Assembly: GCF_003243465.1 (NCBI RefSeq)
Contig: NZ_QFQZ01000001.1
Location: 62,001-126,000 of the forward strand
DNA: 64,000 bases
Source: Caulobacter segnis
Lineage (GTDB): Bacteria > Pseudomonadota > Alphaproteobacteria > Caulobacterales > Caulobacteraceae
Reading direction: 5' to 3'
Made by a program: the position numbers and the translations under genes. The notes beneath the pieces were generated by a model. The model made no database searches, was not told the DNA's origin, and saw nothing but the letters and a program-made list of their open reading frames with translations. Below, piece after piece: positions 34,248 through 42,123 of the stretch; the first letter of the stretch is position 1; each line of letters begins with the position of its first letter.

Positions 34248-34594
34248 GTTTCTCCCCCTAAGGTCGGCGCCGAGCGCCAGTTCGTTGTTCGCCGCGACCC
34301 GCCGACTCTTTTGAGCCTGACGCCCCGCCGGAAGGCAGTGGTAGCGGTCACAATGAAAGGGGTACGAGGTATGTCCTCGCCTGTCAACGTGGTCAGACCT
34401 CGTTATCCGACCCGTGTCCGACCTTTGGTAGGCCACTGCGGCGCCGGCGCCACGGTGCTCCTCGCCTCCAAACGGGCGGGTTCCGATGTGGGTAAGGCTT
34501 GGTCAGACGCACGCGCGCCCAACAGGTGACGCCGCGCCGTGCAGGCGCCGGCGCCCGTCAGGGTGTCGGTTCTCCGGCTTTGCGGAGCAGATCC
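34248..34594. other. Intergenic region upstream of the TonB receptor
   Basis: 347 bases between the receptor start and the stop of the co-directional phosphatase gene. It contains the palindrome at 34391-34399 next to a perfect TTGACA on the minus strand. I see no small gene or strong terminator. Confidence 0.6.
34384..34399 (-). promoter_or_regulatory. GGTC-A-GACC palindrome beside a TTGACA -35 element
   Basis: A 9-bp palindrome (34391-34399) sits 3 bases before TTGACA on the minus strand (34384-34389... approximate by one base), 140 bases upstream of the receptor start. GGTC-N-GACC is the core recognised by many FadR-type GntR regulators. No good -10 hexamer follows at 17 bases, so the promoter assignment is tentative. 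Confidence 0.35.
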
Positions 34595-35368
34595 CTAAAG
34601 GAGGATGTGGGCCCGCACCTGCTCGCGGGCGGGGGCGTCCAGGCCCACGACCTGCTCCAGATAGCCGTCCAGCGAGCCGCACTCGGCCTTGATCACCGCG
34701 AAGGCGGCGGCCAGGTAGCGCGCCTCGACGCCCATGGCCGCCCGCATGGCCGCCTCGTCGGGCCGACGGCCGGTCAGGTCCTGGATGTGGTCCATGAAGA
34801 CGTGGCCGCGGCGGTCGAAGCGCGTCGGATCGTTCGTCAGCAGGTAGTCGTCGATCACGTCGTCGTCGGCGACGCCGGCGATGTGGTGGGTCAGGGCCGC
34901 CAGCACGCCCGTCCGGTCCTTGCCCGCCGCGCAGTGGATCAGCGCCGGGCCCTTGCCTTCGGCCAGCGCCAGGAAGAAGCGGCGGAAGAGGTCGATGTGC
35001 CGCGCCTTGAACGGCAGGCGGCGATAGTACTCGTCCATGTAGTCGTGGACGGCGTCTTCGGTCAGATCCGTGCTGGTGATGAACTCGATCCACGGATCGG
35101 TCCCGGTCACGCCCAGGTCGTTGTCGATCACCTGGGCCGAAAAGCCGTTCCAGCGGCGCGACGGCGAACGCTCGCGCTCGTTGGGCCGACGCAGGTCGAC
35201 CAGGGTGACGATGCCCAGCGCCGCCAGGGCCTCGAGATCCTCGTCGGTCGCCTCGGCCTGGTGGGCGGCGCGGAACAGCACGCCCTTCTTCAGCCGCCCC
35301 ACCCCCGCGGCGTAGTCGCCGAAGTCGCGGAAGTTCTCGACGCCTTGCAGGGGGATCAGTCTGGTCAT
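34595..35368 (-). CDS. Tyrosine phosphatase-like protein (PTP fold)
   Basis: 257 residues with the active-site loop HCAAGKDRTG (nucleophile Cys146) and N-terminal GVENFRDFGDY typical of the bacterial tyrosine/serine phosphatase family (Y_phosphatase3), which includes MptpB-like enzymes acting on phosphotyrosine or phosphoinositides. The general acid Asp is probably in the preceding loops. No signal peptide, so cytosolic unless exported by another route. The target is unknown; no kinase gene is adjacent. Confidence 0.88.
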   Translation of the reverse strand: MTRLIPLQGVENFRDFGDYAAGVGRLKKGVLFRAAHQAEATDEDLEALAALGIVTLVDLRRPNERERSPSRRWNGFSAQVIDNDLGVTGTDPWIEFITSTDLTEDAVHDYMDEYYRRLPFKARHIDLFRRFFLALAEGKGPALIHCAAGKDRTGVLAALTHHIAGVADDDVIDDYLLTNDPTRFDRRGHVFMDHIQDLTGRRPDEAAMRAAMGVEARYLAAAFAVIKAECGSLDGYLEQVVGLDAPAREQVRAHILL

Positions 35369-35417
35369 GCCGGGGGATTTAGCGGCCTCGCGGGCGGATG
35401 GCGAGAGGGACGCGGCG

Positions 35418-35792
35418 TCACCACCACTTGGCCTTGCGGTCCGCCTCGGTGGCCGGCTTGGCGCGCCAGAGAAAGACGAAGTTGCGGTGCTCGGCCCAGG
35501 TCTGGCCTTCCAGGCCGTCGGCGGCCTGGCAGACGCTGGTGTGATACGGTCCCTGGCCGTCCGTGGTCCGGAAACTGGCGCAGGTGCGGCCCTTCGCGGT
35601 CTTCCAACGTCCGGCCTGGATCTCGCTGTCGTAGAAGCTGCCGGTCACGCGGCCGTCGGGCTCAAGACGCAGGCTCATGCCCTTGAAATAGGGCTCTTCG
35701 GGCTTGGCCGAGAGGTCGACGACCCAGTCGCCGGCCAGCGGCGCCAGCGGCGCGGCCGCCTGGAGTGAAACGGCAAGCAGCAGCGCCAGCAT
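35418..35792 (-). CDS. Small exported protein, lipocalin-like beta fold possible
   Basis: 124 residues with a short signal peptide (about 1-13) and beta-strand-rich sequence (LAGDWVVDLSAKP, GMSLRLEPDGRVTGSFYDS, QTWAEHRNFVFLWRAKP). Two Cys may form a disulfide. The pattern recalls small secreted lipocalin-like proteins, but I cannot assign a family. Same strand as the phosphatase gene, 49 bases upstream of it. Confidence 0.6.
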   Translation of the reverse strand: MLALLLAVSLQAAAPLAPLAGDWVVDLSAKPEEPYFKGMSLRLEPDGRVTGSFYDSEIQAGRWKTAKGRTCASFRTTDGQGPYHTSVCQAADGLEGQTWAEHRNFVFLWRAKPATEADRKAKWW

Positions 35793-35879
35793 GGGGTTCT
35801 CCGAAGGCCTAGGATAACGCCGTTACGATTGCGAACGGGCGTCGGACGCTCAGAGACCACCGGGAACTGAAATTAACCC

Positions 35880-36006
35880 GACCTCCCCGGCGAATGCCGG
35901 GGTCCAGATCGAATTCGCTCAAGGCGCCGGCTGGGCAAGACGGCAGGCGCGAAACCTCAAGCCGATCCGGATGGATCTGGGCCCCGGCATTCGCCGGGGA
36001 GGTCGG
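35880..36006. repeat. Dispersed imperfect palindrome, family B (two arms)
   Basis: The left arm begins CGACCTCCCCGGCGAATGCC and continues GGGGTCCAGATC; the right arm is its near reverse complement, GATCTGG, GCCCCGGCATTCGCCGGGG, AGGTCGG. The arms are about 35 bases and separated by about 55 bases. The right arm also shares GGATGGATCTGGGCCCCGGC with the single arm at 14759-14797. It sits between two minus-strand genes. Confidence 0.8.
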
Positions 36007-36009
36007 ATC

Positions 36010-37158
36010 TTAAGAGGACTTTCTGAGCAGAGGCTGGATCCGATCCTGCAGCGGCTGGTCGACATAGGTGTGGAAAAGCCACGCCGCGCCATAGGCCAGG
36101 GGGAAGCCCGCCAGCCACATCAGCCACTGCCAGCCGATGCCGATCGGCACGGTGTCGATCAGCTTGTGGACGGCGCTCCAATAGATCACCCCGACGAAGA
36201 TGTGGGTGATGAACAGGGCGAAGGACAGCTTGGCGCCCTCCTCGATCCAGGCGCGGGGGCGCTTGACCGGCAGGCGGCCGGCGCCCAGCACGATCATGGC
36301 GATGGCCAGTAGCGAGGGCGCGTCGAACATCCACTCGTCGGGCAGGGCGTAGCGGTCCAGCGGTTGGGTGACGACCAGCAGGACGACGCCGCCCCACAAG
36401 AGGCCCTTGGCCGCGCGCTCCGAGGGCCAGCGCAGGTCGACCGTCCGCGCCAGGCAGACGCCCAGGATGAACAGCGGCAAGGCCCGGATCACGCCGTACT
36501 GGAACTGCAGGTCGGCCAGGGCGTGCTTGAACACGACCTCGGCCAGCACCTCGAAGGCCGTCAGGATCGCAAGGCCGATCAGCGGCAAGAGCCAGGCGTG
36601 GCGGATCTTGCTGACGCCGCGCCAGAACGTCGGGAACAGGGCGTAGCAGACGATCAGCGCCGACAGCGACCAGCTGGGCAGGTTCCAGCCGTCGCTGGGA
36701 AAGCCCCAGGCGTGGATCAGCAGGGCCTGGGTCGGCAGCTGGTCCCAGGCGAAGCGGCTGGGCTTGTGGGCGTCGGTGCCGAAGCTGTTCAGGGCCAGCA
36801 CCAGCACGGCCAGCATGGCCAGCACCACGAGATGCCCTGGCCACACCCGCGCCGCCCGGCGAGCCCAGAAGCGGGGCGTGCTGATATGCCCCCTCAGCAC
36901 CGAGCCGCCATAGGCGCGGCCCAGCACATAGCCCGACAGCATCAGGAAGAAGTCGGTGGCCAGGAACCCGCGCGAGAACACCTGGGCGAAGCGCTCGATC
37001 CGCATCGGGCTCTCGGCGCCGTAGTGGTAGAGCACGATCAGCAGCGAGGCGAGGAAACGCAGGAAATCCAAGGCGCCGCCGCGCACGGCCGCCTTGCCGG
37101 CGGGCGCAGGCGCGGTTTCCGACGAGGTCGAGGCGGACGGGGTAAGCGGCGCGGTCAC
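36010..37158 (-). CDS. Acyltransferase family 3 membrane protein (OafA/YrhL-like)
   Basis: 382 residues with about ten membrane spans. The N-terminal motif RGGALDFLRFLASLLIVLYHYG has the conserved Arg and His of acyltransferase-3 enzymes; LATDFFLMLSGYVLGRAYGG and RFWARRAARVWP follow as expected. These enzymes move acetyl or other acyl groups across the inner membrane to exopolysaccharide, O-antigen or peptidoglycan. The GTG at 37158 is chosen; longer upstream frames run antisense through the next gene. The glycan target is unknown; cellulose from the bcs operon is one candidate but not shown. Confidence 0.88.
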   Translation of the reverse strand: MTAPLTPSASTSSETAPAPAGKAAVRGGALDFLRFLASLLIVLYHYGAESPMRIERFAQVFSRGFLATDFFLMLSGYVLGRAYGGSVLRGHISTPRFWARRAARVWPGHLVVLAMLAVLVLALNSFGTDAHKPSRFAWDQLPTQALLIHAWGFPSDGWNLPSWSLSALIVCYALFPTFWRGVSKIRHAWLLPLIGLAILTAFEVLAEVVFKHALADLQFQYGVIRALPLFILGVCLARTVDLRWPSERAAKGLLWGGVVLLVVTQPLDRYALPDEWMFDAPSLLAIAMIVLGAGRLPVKRPRAWIEEGAKLSFALFITHIFVGVIYWSAVHKLIDTVPIGIGWQWLMWLAGFPLAYGAAWLFHTYVDQPLQDRIQPLLRKSS

Positions 37159-37260
37159 CGCCCGCGCATACCAAAGCCGCCCGCGCCGGGAAAGGCTCCG
37201 TGACGGCCCGCGGTTGCGACCTAGCCGCACGCCGCCTATCTGTAACTCCAATTGTTTCTG

Positions 37261-38043
37261 ATGAGCCCGACCATGTCCCGCACGCCCGTCCTGTTCCTCG
37301 GCCACGGCTCGCCGATGAACGCCATTGAGGACAACGCCTGGAGCCGCGACTGGGCGCGCCTGGGACGCGAGCTTCCTCGCCCGAAGGCGATCCTGATGGT
37401 CAGCGCCCACTGGGAGACACGCGGCGCCTCGGCGGTCAGCGCTTCGCCGGCGCCCGAGACGATCCACGACTTCGGCGGCTTCCCGCAGGCCTTGTTCGAT
37501 GTCCAGTACCGCGCGCCCGGCGATCCGGCCCTGGCGGCGCGGGTGGCCGAGCTGCTCTCGCCCGATCCGGTCGTGCAGCACCCGACGCGCGGCCTCGACC
37601 ACGGGGCCTGGGGCGTGCTGCGGCCGATGTATCCCGACGCCGACATCCCCGTGGTCCAGCTCAGCCTGGATCGCGGGCGTCCCGACCGCTGGCACTACGA
37701 GGCCGGCCGTCGCCTGGCCCCGCTCCGCGATGAGGACGTGATGATCCTGGGCAGCGGCGACATCGTCCACAACCTGCGCGCCGCCGACTTCCGCCGCCCG
37801 AAAGCCCCGCCCTGGGCCGACCGCTTCAACCAGAAGGCCAAGGCGCTGATCCTGGCCGGCGACCACGACGCCCTGATCGACTGGCGAAGCCTCGGCCCCG
37901 ACGCCGAGGCCTCGATCAACAGCGCCGAGCACTACCTCCCGCTGCTCTATGTGCTGGGCGCGGCGGGCGAGGATGAGCCGATCAGCTTCTTCAACGACGA
38001 CGTCTTCGCGGCGATCTCGATGACGGGGGTGAAGGTCGGGTGA
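37261..38043 (+). CDS. LigB-family extradiol dioxygenase (YgiD/DODA-like)
   Basis: 260 residues with the class III extradiol signature: FLGHGSPMNAIEDN, SAHWETRG, the catalytic His in GLDHGAWGVLRPMYP, and SGDIVHNLR. These residues bind one divalent metal. E. coli YgiD and plant DODA of this family open 4,5-DOPA; whether this one acts on DOPA or another catechol is unknown. ATG 37261 or 37273 is possible. It is followed by a dispersed repeat and the convergent DJ-1 gene. Confidence 0.88.
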   Translation: MSPTMSRTPVLFLGHGSPMNAIEDNAWSRDWARLGRELPRPKAILMVSAHWETRGASAVSASPAPETIHDFGGFPQALFDVQYRAPGDPALAARVAELLSPDPVVQHPTRGLDHGAWGVLRPMYPDADIPVVQLSLDRGRPDRWHYEAGRRLAPLRDEDVMILGSGDIVHNLRAADFRRPKAPPWADRFNQKAKALILAGDHDALIDWRSLGPDAEASINSAEHYLPLLYVLGAAGEDEPISFFNDDVFAAISMTGVKVG

Positions 38044-38055
38044 GGGGCGGCGCCA

Positions 38056-38195
38056 TTCTTCCTCCCCATTAGGGGGAGGTGGATCGATGCGAATACGCAT
38101 CGAGACGGAGGGGGTCCGGCAAGCGGCGCGGAGCCGGCGGCAAGCCCCCTCCACCGGCGTTCGCCGGTCCCCCTCCCCCAGAGGGGGAGGAAGGT
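38056..38195. repeat. Dispersed imperfect palindrome, family A (second copy)
   Basis: 140 bases between convergent genes. It starts CTTCCTCCCC, contains GGGGGAGGTGGATCGATGCG then ATCGAGACGGAGGGGG, and closes with CCCCCTCC and GAGGGGGAGGAAGG. Same design as 12903-13021. In RNA it would form a long stem on either strand and may end transcription of both neighbours. Confidence 0.75.
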
Positions 38196-38199
38196 TTGC

Positions 38200-38880
38200 T
38201 TAAAGCACCGCCGCCGCCCGCTTCGCCGCCTCGACCCGCTCGTCCATGGCCTGGCCATAGAGCGCGCTGATCCGCTCCAGCACCTGCGGCGGCGCGGTCT
38301 CGGGGCGTCCGGAGTCGAACGGCGGGGCGGGCGCGTATTCCACCGCCAGCTGGATCCCCTGCGCCACCGCGTCGCCGGCCAGCTCGGCGATCAGGGTCAG
38401 GGCGAAGTCGATGCCGGCCGTCACCCCGCCGCCGGTGATGTAGCGCCCGTCCCGCGCCACGCGCGACGGATCGGGGATCGCGCCGAACAGCGCCAGCTGG
38501 TCGCGCCACGCCCAGTGGCAAGCCGCGCGCTTGCCTTTCAGCAGGCCCGCCGCGCCGAGCACCAGCGAGCCGGTGCAGACCGAACAGACATAGCGCGCGC
38601 CGTCCGCCAGCCGGCGGATCTCCGCGATAAAGTCGCGATCGCCCATCGCCTCGGTGGTTCCAAAGCCGCCGGGCACGATCAGCACGTCGCAGGTCTCGAT
38701 GTCCGACAGCATCGGCAGGTGGGCGAAGACCAGGCCATCGGCCTCGATCTCGCCGCCGGCCAGGCTGGCGACCGTGACCTTGGCGCCGGGCAGGCGGCAC
38801 AGCACCTGATGCGGGCCGGTGAAGTCCAGGTGGGTCACGCCCGGGAACAGGGCGATCACTATGGAGAGAGTCTGGCTCAT
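38200..38880 (-). CDS. DJ-1/PfpI-family protein (isonitrile hydratase-like)
   Basis: 226 residues of the DJ-1/PfpI fold. The nucleophile elbow is Cys102 in VCTGSLVLGAAGLL, preceded by VLIVPGGFGTTEAM with the supporting residues. A later CHW and TGGGVTAGIDFAL agree with the InhA/isonitrile hydratase subgroup. Substrate is not established. It is divergent from the GlxA-like regulator gene with a shared 96-base promoter region that has an inverted repeat. Confidence 0.85.
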   Translation of the reverse strand: MSQTLSIVIALFPGVTHLDFTGPHQVLCRLPGAKVTVASLAGGEIEADGLVFAHLPMLSDIETCDVLIVPGGFGTTEAMGDRDFIAEIRRLADGARYVCSVCTGSLVLGAAGLLKGKRAACHWAWRDQLALFGAIPDPSRVARDGRYITGGGVTAGIDFALTLIAELAGDAVAQGIQLAVEYAPAPPFDSGRPETAPPQVLERISALYGQAMDERVEAAKRAAAVL

Positions 38881-38931
38881 GCGGTTGTCTCCGTCACGAT
38901 TGACGCGGAGAACATGGTTCGATTAGCCTCC

Positions 38932-38964
38932 GGCTGAAATGACATAGTTCCCACGGATTCAGCC
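38932..38964. promoter_or_regulatory. Inverted repeat GGCTGAA-N19-TTCAGCC between divergent genes
   Basis: Perfect 7-bp arms separated by 19 bases in the promoter region shared by the DJ-1 gene and the AraC-type regulator gene. The spacing puts both arms on one DNA face (26 bases centre to centre), as for an AraC-family dimer. Confidence 0.45.
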
Positions 38965-38976
38965 AAGGCGCTCCGC

Positions 38977-39918
38977 ATGACCCGCGCGATCGGCTTTCTC
39001 GTCTATCCGGGCTTCCAGCTACTGGACGCCACCGGACCGATCGCGGCGTTCGAGATCGGCGGGCGGTTTTCGCCGGGCGCCTATAGTCTGCACTTCCTGT
39101 CGCTGCGGGGCGAGCCGACACCGAGCTCCTCGGGTCTCGTTATCCAGACGAAGCCCCTCGACTCGGCGCCGATGCTGGACACCTTGCTGATTTCGGGCGG
39201 CGACACGGTGAAGGCGCCTGCATCCTGTCCCGAGACCCTGGCCTTCGTCCGCAAGGTCGGGCGCGAAGCCCGCCGCGTCGCCTCGGTCTGTTCGGGAACC
39301 TACGTCCTGGCCGAGGCGGGTCTGCTGGACGGCAAGCGCGCCACCACCCACTGGAGCCGGACCCAGGACTTCCAGCGGCGCTATCCGAACATCCGGCTCG
39401 AGCCTGACCGCATCTGGATCCAGGACGGCAAGATGTGGAGCTCGGCCGGCATCACCGCCGGCATCGACTTGTCGCTGGCCCTGATCGGCGCGGACCTCGG
39501 TGAGGCCATCGCCCGCCGCACCGCCCAGCAGCTCGTGGTCTATCACCATCGCCCCGGCGGCCAGTCGCAGCACTCGGCCCTGATAGACCTGCGCCCCGGC
39601 CGCTTCGACGCCCTGCTGTCGTGGGCGCGTCAGAACCTCGCCGAGCCGCTCAGCGTCGAGCAGCTGGCCGACCGCGCGGCGATGAGCCCGCGCAACTTCG
39701 CTCGCCTGTTCGCCCAGGAGACCGGCGTCACCCCCGCCAAGGCGATTGAGCGCCTGCGTGTCGAGGCGGCCCGGGCCCTGCTGGACAGCGGACCGCTGCA
39801 GGTCGAGGACGTCGCGCTGGAGACCGGCTTCGGCGATCCGGAGCGGATGCGGCGCGCGTTCCTGCGCGCCTTCGGCCAGCCGCCGCAGGCGCTGCGACGG
39901 GCGGCGAAGGCGGGGTAG
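38977..39918 (+). CDS. GlxA-family transcriptional regulator (DJ-1 domain + AraC HTH)
   Basis: 313 residues: an N-terminal DJ-1/PfpI-like domain (about 1-190) with Cys105 in SVCSGTYVLAEAGLL, and a C-terminal AraC/XylS double helix-turn-helix (about 215-310; LSVEQLADRAAMSPRNFARL and VEDVALETGFGDPERMRRAF). In characterised relatives (GlxA, CdhR, ArgR-type) the DJ-1 part senses small amines or amino acids. The Cys is kept, so a residual reactive site is possible. It probably controls the divergent DJ-1 gene. AAGG precedes the ATG. Confidence 0.9.
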   Translation: MTRAIGFLVYPGFQLLDATGPIAAFEIGGRFSPGAYSLHFLSLRGEPTPSSSGLVIQTKPLDSAPMLDTLLISGGDTVKAPASCPETLAFVRKVGREARRVASVCSGTYVLAEAGLLDGKRATTHWSRTQDFQRRYPNIRLEPDRIWIQDGKMWSSAGITAGIDLSLALIGADLGEAIARRTAQQLVVYHHRPGGQSQHSALIDLRPGRFDALLSWARQNLAEPLSVEQLADRAAMSPRNFARLFAQETGVTPAKAIERLRVEAARALLDSGPLQVEDVALETGFGDPERMRRAFLRAFGQPPQALRRAAKAG

Positions 39919-39922
39919 CCGT

Positions 39923-40087
39923 TCAGTCCGTGCAGTGGACGTCGTCGTCTTCCTCCAGCGCCGCCTGGACGCGGTGGCCGATCGCCGTGGCCCCGGCGTC
40001 GTCGGCCGCGATGTCGCCCTGGTCCTGGCGATCGGTCGAGGCCTCGGCCAGGGCGTCCTGGGACTTGTCTTCGGTCGGTTCGCTCAT
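39923..40087 (-). CDS. Small acidic protein
   Basis: 54 residues, strongly acidic and likely disordered (MSEPTEDKSQDALAEASTDR, then an acidic C-terminus EEDDDVHCTD). ATG 40087 has GGGAG about 8 bases upstream. Ends 4 bases from the convergent regulator gene. A possible EcfG-type promoter lies upstream, which would fit a stress protein. No family recognised. Confidence 0.55.
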   Translation of the reverse strand: MSEPTEDKSQDALAEASTDRQDQGDIAADDAGATAIGHRVQAALEEDDDVHCTD

Positions 40088-40119
40088 CGGAAATCTCCCA
40101 CGCAATAGGTGGAAAATCT

Positions 40120-40144
40120 AAGGCCCGAGGCGCGGGTCCGTTCC
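40120..40144 (-). promoter_or_regulatory. EcfG (sigma-T)-like promoter
   Basis: On the minus strand GGAAC (40140-40144), 16 bases, CCTT (40120-40123); the general-stress consensus is GGAAC-N16/17-CGTT, so one mismatch. The expected start of transcription near 40113 gives a 26-base leader containing the ribosome site of the small acidic protein gene. Confidence 0.35.
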
Positions 40145-40152
40145 GACGTGCG

Positions 40153-40770
40153 TCATGCGGCGTCGGCCCGGGCGGGCAGGAACGGCGAGACGGCCGCCAG
40201 CGCCCGCTCGACATAGGCCTCCTTCTCGCCGACCGGGGCGACGTAGCGGATCGCCTCCTCCGCCTCCGCCCGTCCGGCGACGCGGGCGATCATCCACGCG
40301 GCGAGGTATTGCGAGGCCAGGCACCCGCCCGCCGTGGCGACATTGCCGTGCGCCACGAACGGCGCGTCCAGCACCTGGACGCCGGCCTCGATGACCCAGG
40401 GCTTGGTGGTCAGGTCGGTGCAGGCCGGCAGGTCGCCGACGAGACCCAGCTTGGCCAGGATCAGCGTCCCCGAGCACTGGGCGCCGATCAGTTGGCGCGC
40501 CGGATCCAGCTGGATGCGCGAGAGCAAGGCCACGTCGGCGGCGACCTCGCGCGTCTTGATCCCGCTGCCGATCAGCACCGCATCGGCCTCGGCGGCGAAT
40601 TCCAGAGGCTGCTGGCGCTGGATCGTCACGCCGTTCATCGAGGTCACGGTTTGGGTGGGACAGGCGATCTGCGCCGTCCAGCCCTTGGCCTTCATGCGGT
40701 TCAGGATCGCGGCGGCCACGAACGAGTCGAGCTCGTTGAAGCCGTCGAAGGTCAGCACCGCGATGCGCAT
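40153..40770 (-). CDS. DJ-1/PfpI-family protein
   Basis: 205 residues, a stand-alone DJ-1/PfpI domain: MRIAVLTFDGFNELDSFVAA start, ADAVLIGSG, nucleophile Cys99 in AQCSGTLILAKLGL, and a C-terminal helical region. It differs from the two neighbours in the shortened glycine loop and in AQCSGT instead of SVCTGS/SVCSGT. Function unknown. ATG 40770 has GGGAG upstream and is preferred over a 19-residue N-terminal extension. Confidence 0.85.
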   Translation of the reverse strand: MRIAVLTFDGFNELDSFVAAAILNRMKAKGWTAQIACPTQTVTSMNGVTIQRQQPLEFAAEADAVLIGSGIKTREVAADVALLSRIQLDPARQLIGAQCSGTLILAKLGLVGDLPACTDLTTKPWVIEAGVQVLDAPFVAHGNVATAGGCLASQYLAAWMIARVAGRAEAEEAIRYVAPVGEKEAYVERALAAVSPFLPARADAA

Positions 40771-40870
40771 GGGGGGTCTCCCGAAAGCCGAGGGACGAGC
40801 ATAGACACGCCCCACCCGGCGCGTCACCGGCGGACTTGGCGGGATCTTCGGATCGGTTCAGGCTGGCGCC

Positions 40871-41221
40871 ATGCTCTATCTCGTGACCAAGGCCGCCGTC
40901 TCGGGCGTGATCGTCGCCGCCGTGGCGGAGATTTCCAAGCGCTATCCCGGCCTTGGCGGACTCGTGGCGTCGCTGCCGCTGGTCTCGGTGCTGGGCATGA
41001 TCTGGCTGTGGCGCGACACCCACGATCCCATCCGCCTGGCCGACCACGCGACGGGAACCTTCTGGTTTGTGCTGCCGTCCCTGCCCATGTTCCTGCTGAT
41101 CCCGGCGATGCTGAAGCGCGGCGCGCCGTTCTGGGCCGCGCTGACGGCGGGGTGCCTGCTGACCATGGCGCTCTACGCGGCCATGGTCTGGGTCGGACCG
41201 CGGCTGGGGCTGAAGCTCTAA
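40871..41221 (+). CDS. DUF3147 membrane protein
   Basis: 116 residues with four predicted membrane spans, matching DUF3147 in length and in the pattern ISKRYPGLGGLVASLPLVSVLGMIWLW. Role unknown; relatives resemble GlpM-like small membrane proteins. The stop overlaps that of the convergent hydrolase gene by 4 bases. Confidence 0.8.
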   Translation: MLYLVTKAAVSGVIVAAVAEISKRYPGLGGLVASLPLVSVLGMIWLWRDTHDPIRLADHATGTFWFVLPSLPMFLLIPAMLKRGAPFWAALTAGCLLTMALYAAMVWVGPRLGLKL

Positions 41222-42123
41222 AGCGTCGTCCGGTCCCGCGACCTCGCGTCCTCGATCAGCTCGCCCGAGTGCAGCACCCCGTCGATCGCCCGGTCGCGCC
41301 AGGCGACCGTGCTGTCGTAAATATCCGCCGCCAGATCGACCTCGGAAACCAGAAGCCCCTCCGACTCGGCCTCCAGCGCGCCGGTGATCACACCATCGGG
41401 GCGGACGAAGAAAGACGGCCAGCAACTGCGCGGCGCCGACGAGTTCGGACAGCTGATCCACATGTTGTTGTTCGAGGCCGCCGCTATCATGCCGGCCGGC
41501 ATGGTGATCCCAGGCAAGGTGGTCCCCCCGGTCAGGACGTGTCGACCGACGCCCGCCTCCATCGCCGCGAACCGCTCGGCCGACAGCCCGCCCGCATGGA
41601 AGCCATGGAACATCATCCTCGCACCCAGCCGATGATAGGCGCGGTAGAGCTCGGGATAGCGATAGTCATGGCAGATCAGGACGCCGCAGCGCACGCCCGT
41701 GATGTCGAACACCGCGAAATGGTCGCCAGGCGTGTAGTGAGCCAGATCTCCGGTCATCCCCGCCGGGTCGCCCGCGCAGAACCTCTTGTCATAGCGATCG
41801 ACCAGCGCCCCAGCGGCGTCGAGCACATAGGCGCAGTTGTGCGGCTTAAGTCCGTCGGACCGGCGATGGGCCGAGCCCAGGATAGTCCAGAGTCCCAGCT
41901 CGCCGGCAAGGGCCATGACCCGCCGTGTCGCCGCCTCCAGGCGCGGCCAGTCGAACCCGTCTAAGCGCTCGAAGTCGACGCCCGCATAGCCCGACAGCGC
42001 GCCTTCCGGAAAATGCGCGACGTCGGCGCCCGCCGCTTTGGCTTGGCGCATCAGCCGCGCGATCGCCGCCAAGTTGGCGTCGACGTCGGCCGAGACAGCG
42101 AATTGGGCGGTCGCGACCCTCAC
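41218..42123 (-). CDS. Carbon-nitrogen hydrolase (nitrilase superfamily)
   Basis: 301 residues. The Glu-Lys-Cys triad is Glu40 (FPEGALSGY), Lys113 (YDKRF) and Cys151 (LICHDYRYPE). Members hydrolyse amides, nitriles or carbamoyl groups. The GTG start overlaps the stop of the DUF1003 gene as GTGA, so the two are coupled. Substrate unknown; the sequence SNNNMWISCPNSSAP near the C-terminus is a family-like surface loop. Confidence 0.9.
   Translation of the reverse strand: MRVATAQFAVSADVDANLAAIARLMRQAKAAGADVAHFPEGALSGYAGVDFERLDGFDWPRLEAATRRVMALAGELGLWTILGSAHRRSDGLKPHNCAYVLDAAGALVDRYDKRFCAGDPAGMTGDLAHYTPGDHFAVFDITGVRCGVLICHDYRYPELYRAYHRLGARMMFHGFHAGGLSAERFAAMEAGVGRHVLTGGTTLPGITMPAGMIAAASNNNMWISCPNSSAPRSCWPSFFVRPDGVITGALEAESEGLLVSEVDLAADIYDSTVAWRDRAIDGVLHSGELIEDARSRDRTTL

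Noticed and set aside
31098..34529. A 1143-codon open frame antisense to the TonB receptor
   Set aside because: Shadow of the receptor gene; low-complexity Gly/Arg/Val sequence and no ribosome site.
37159..38154. Long upstream extension of the acyltransferase frame
   Set aside because: Antisense to the LigB-family gene, whose motifs are intact; acyltransferase homology starts near 37150.
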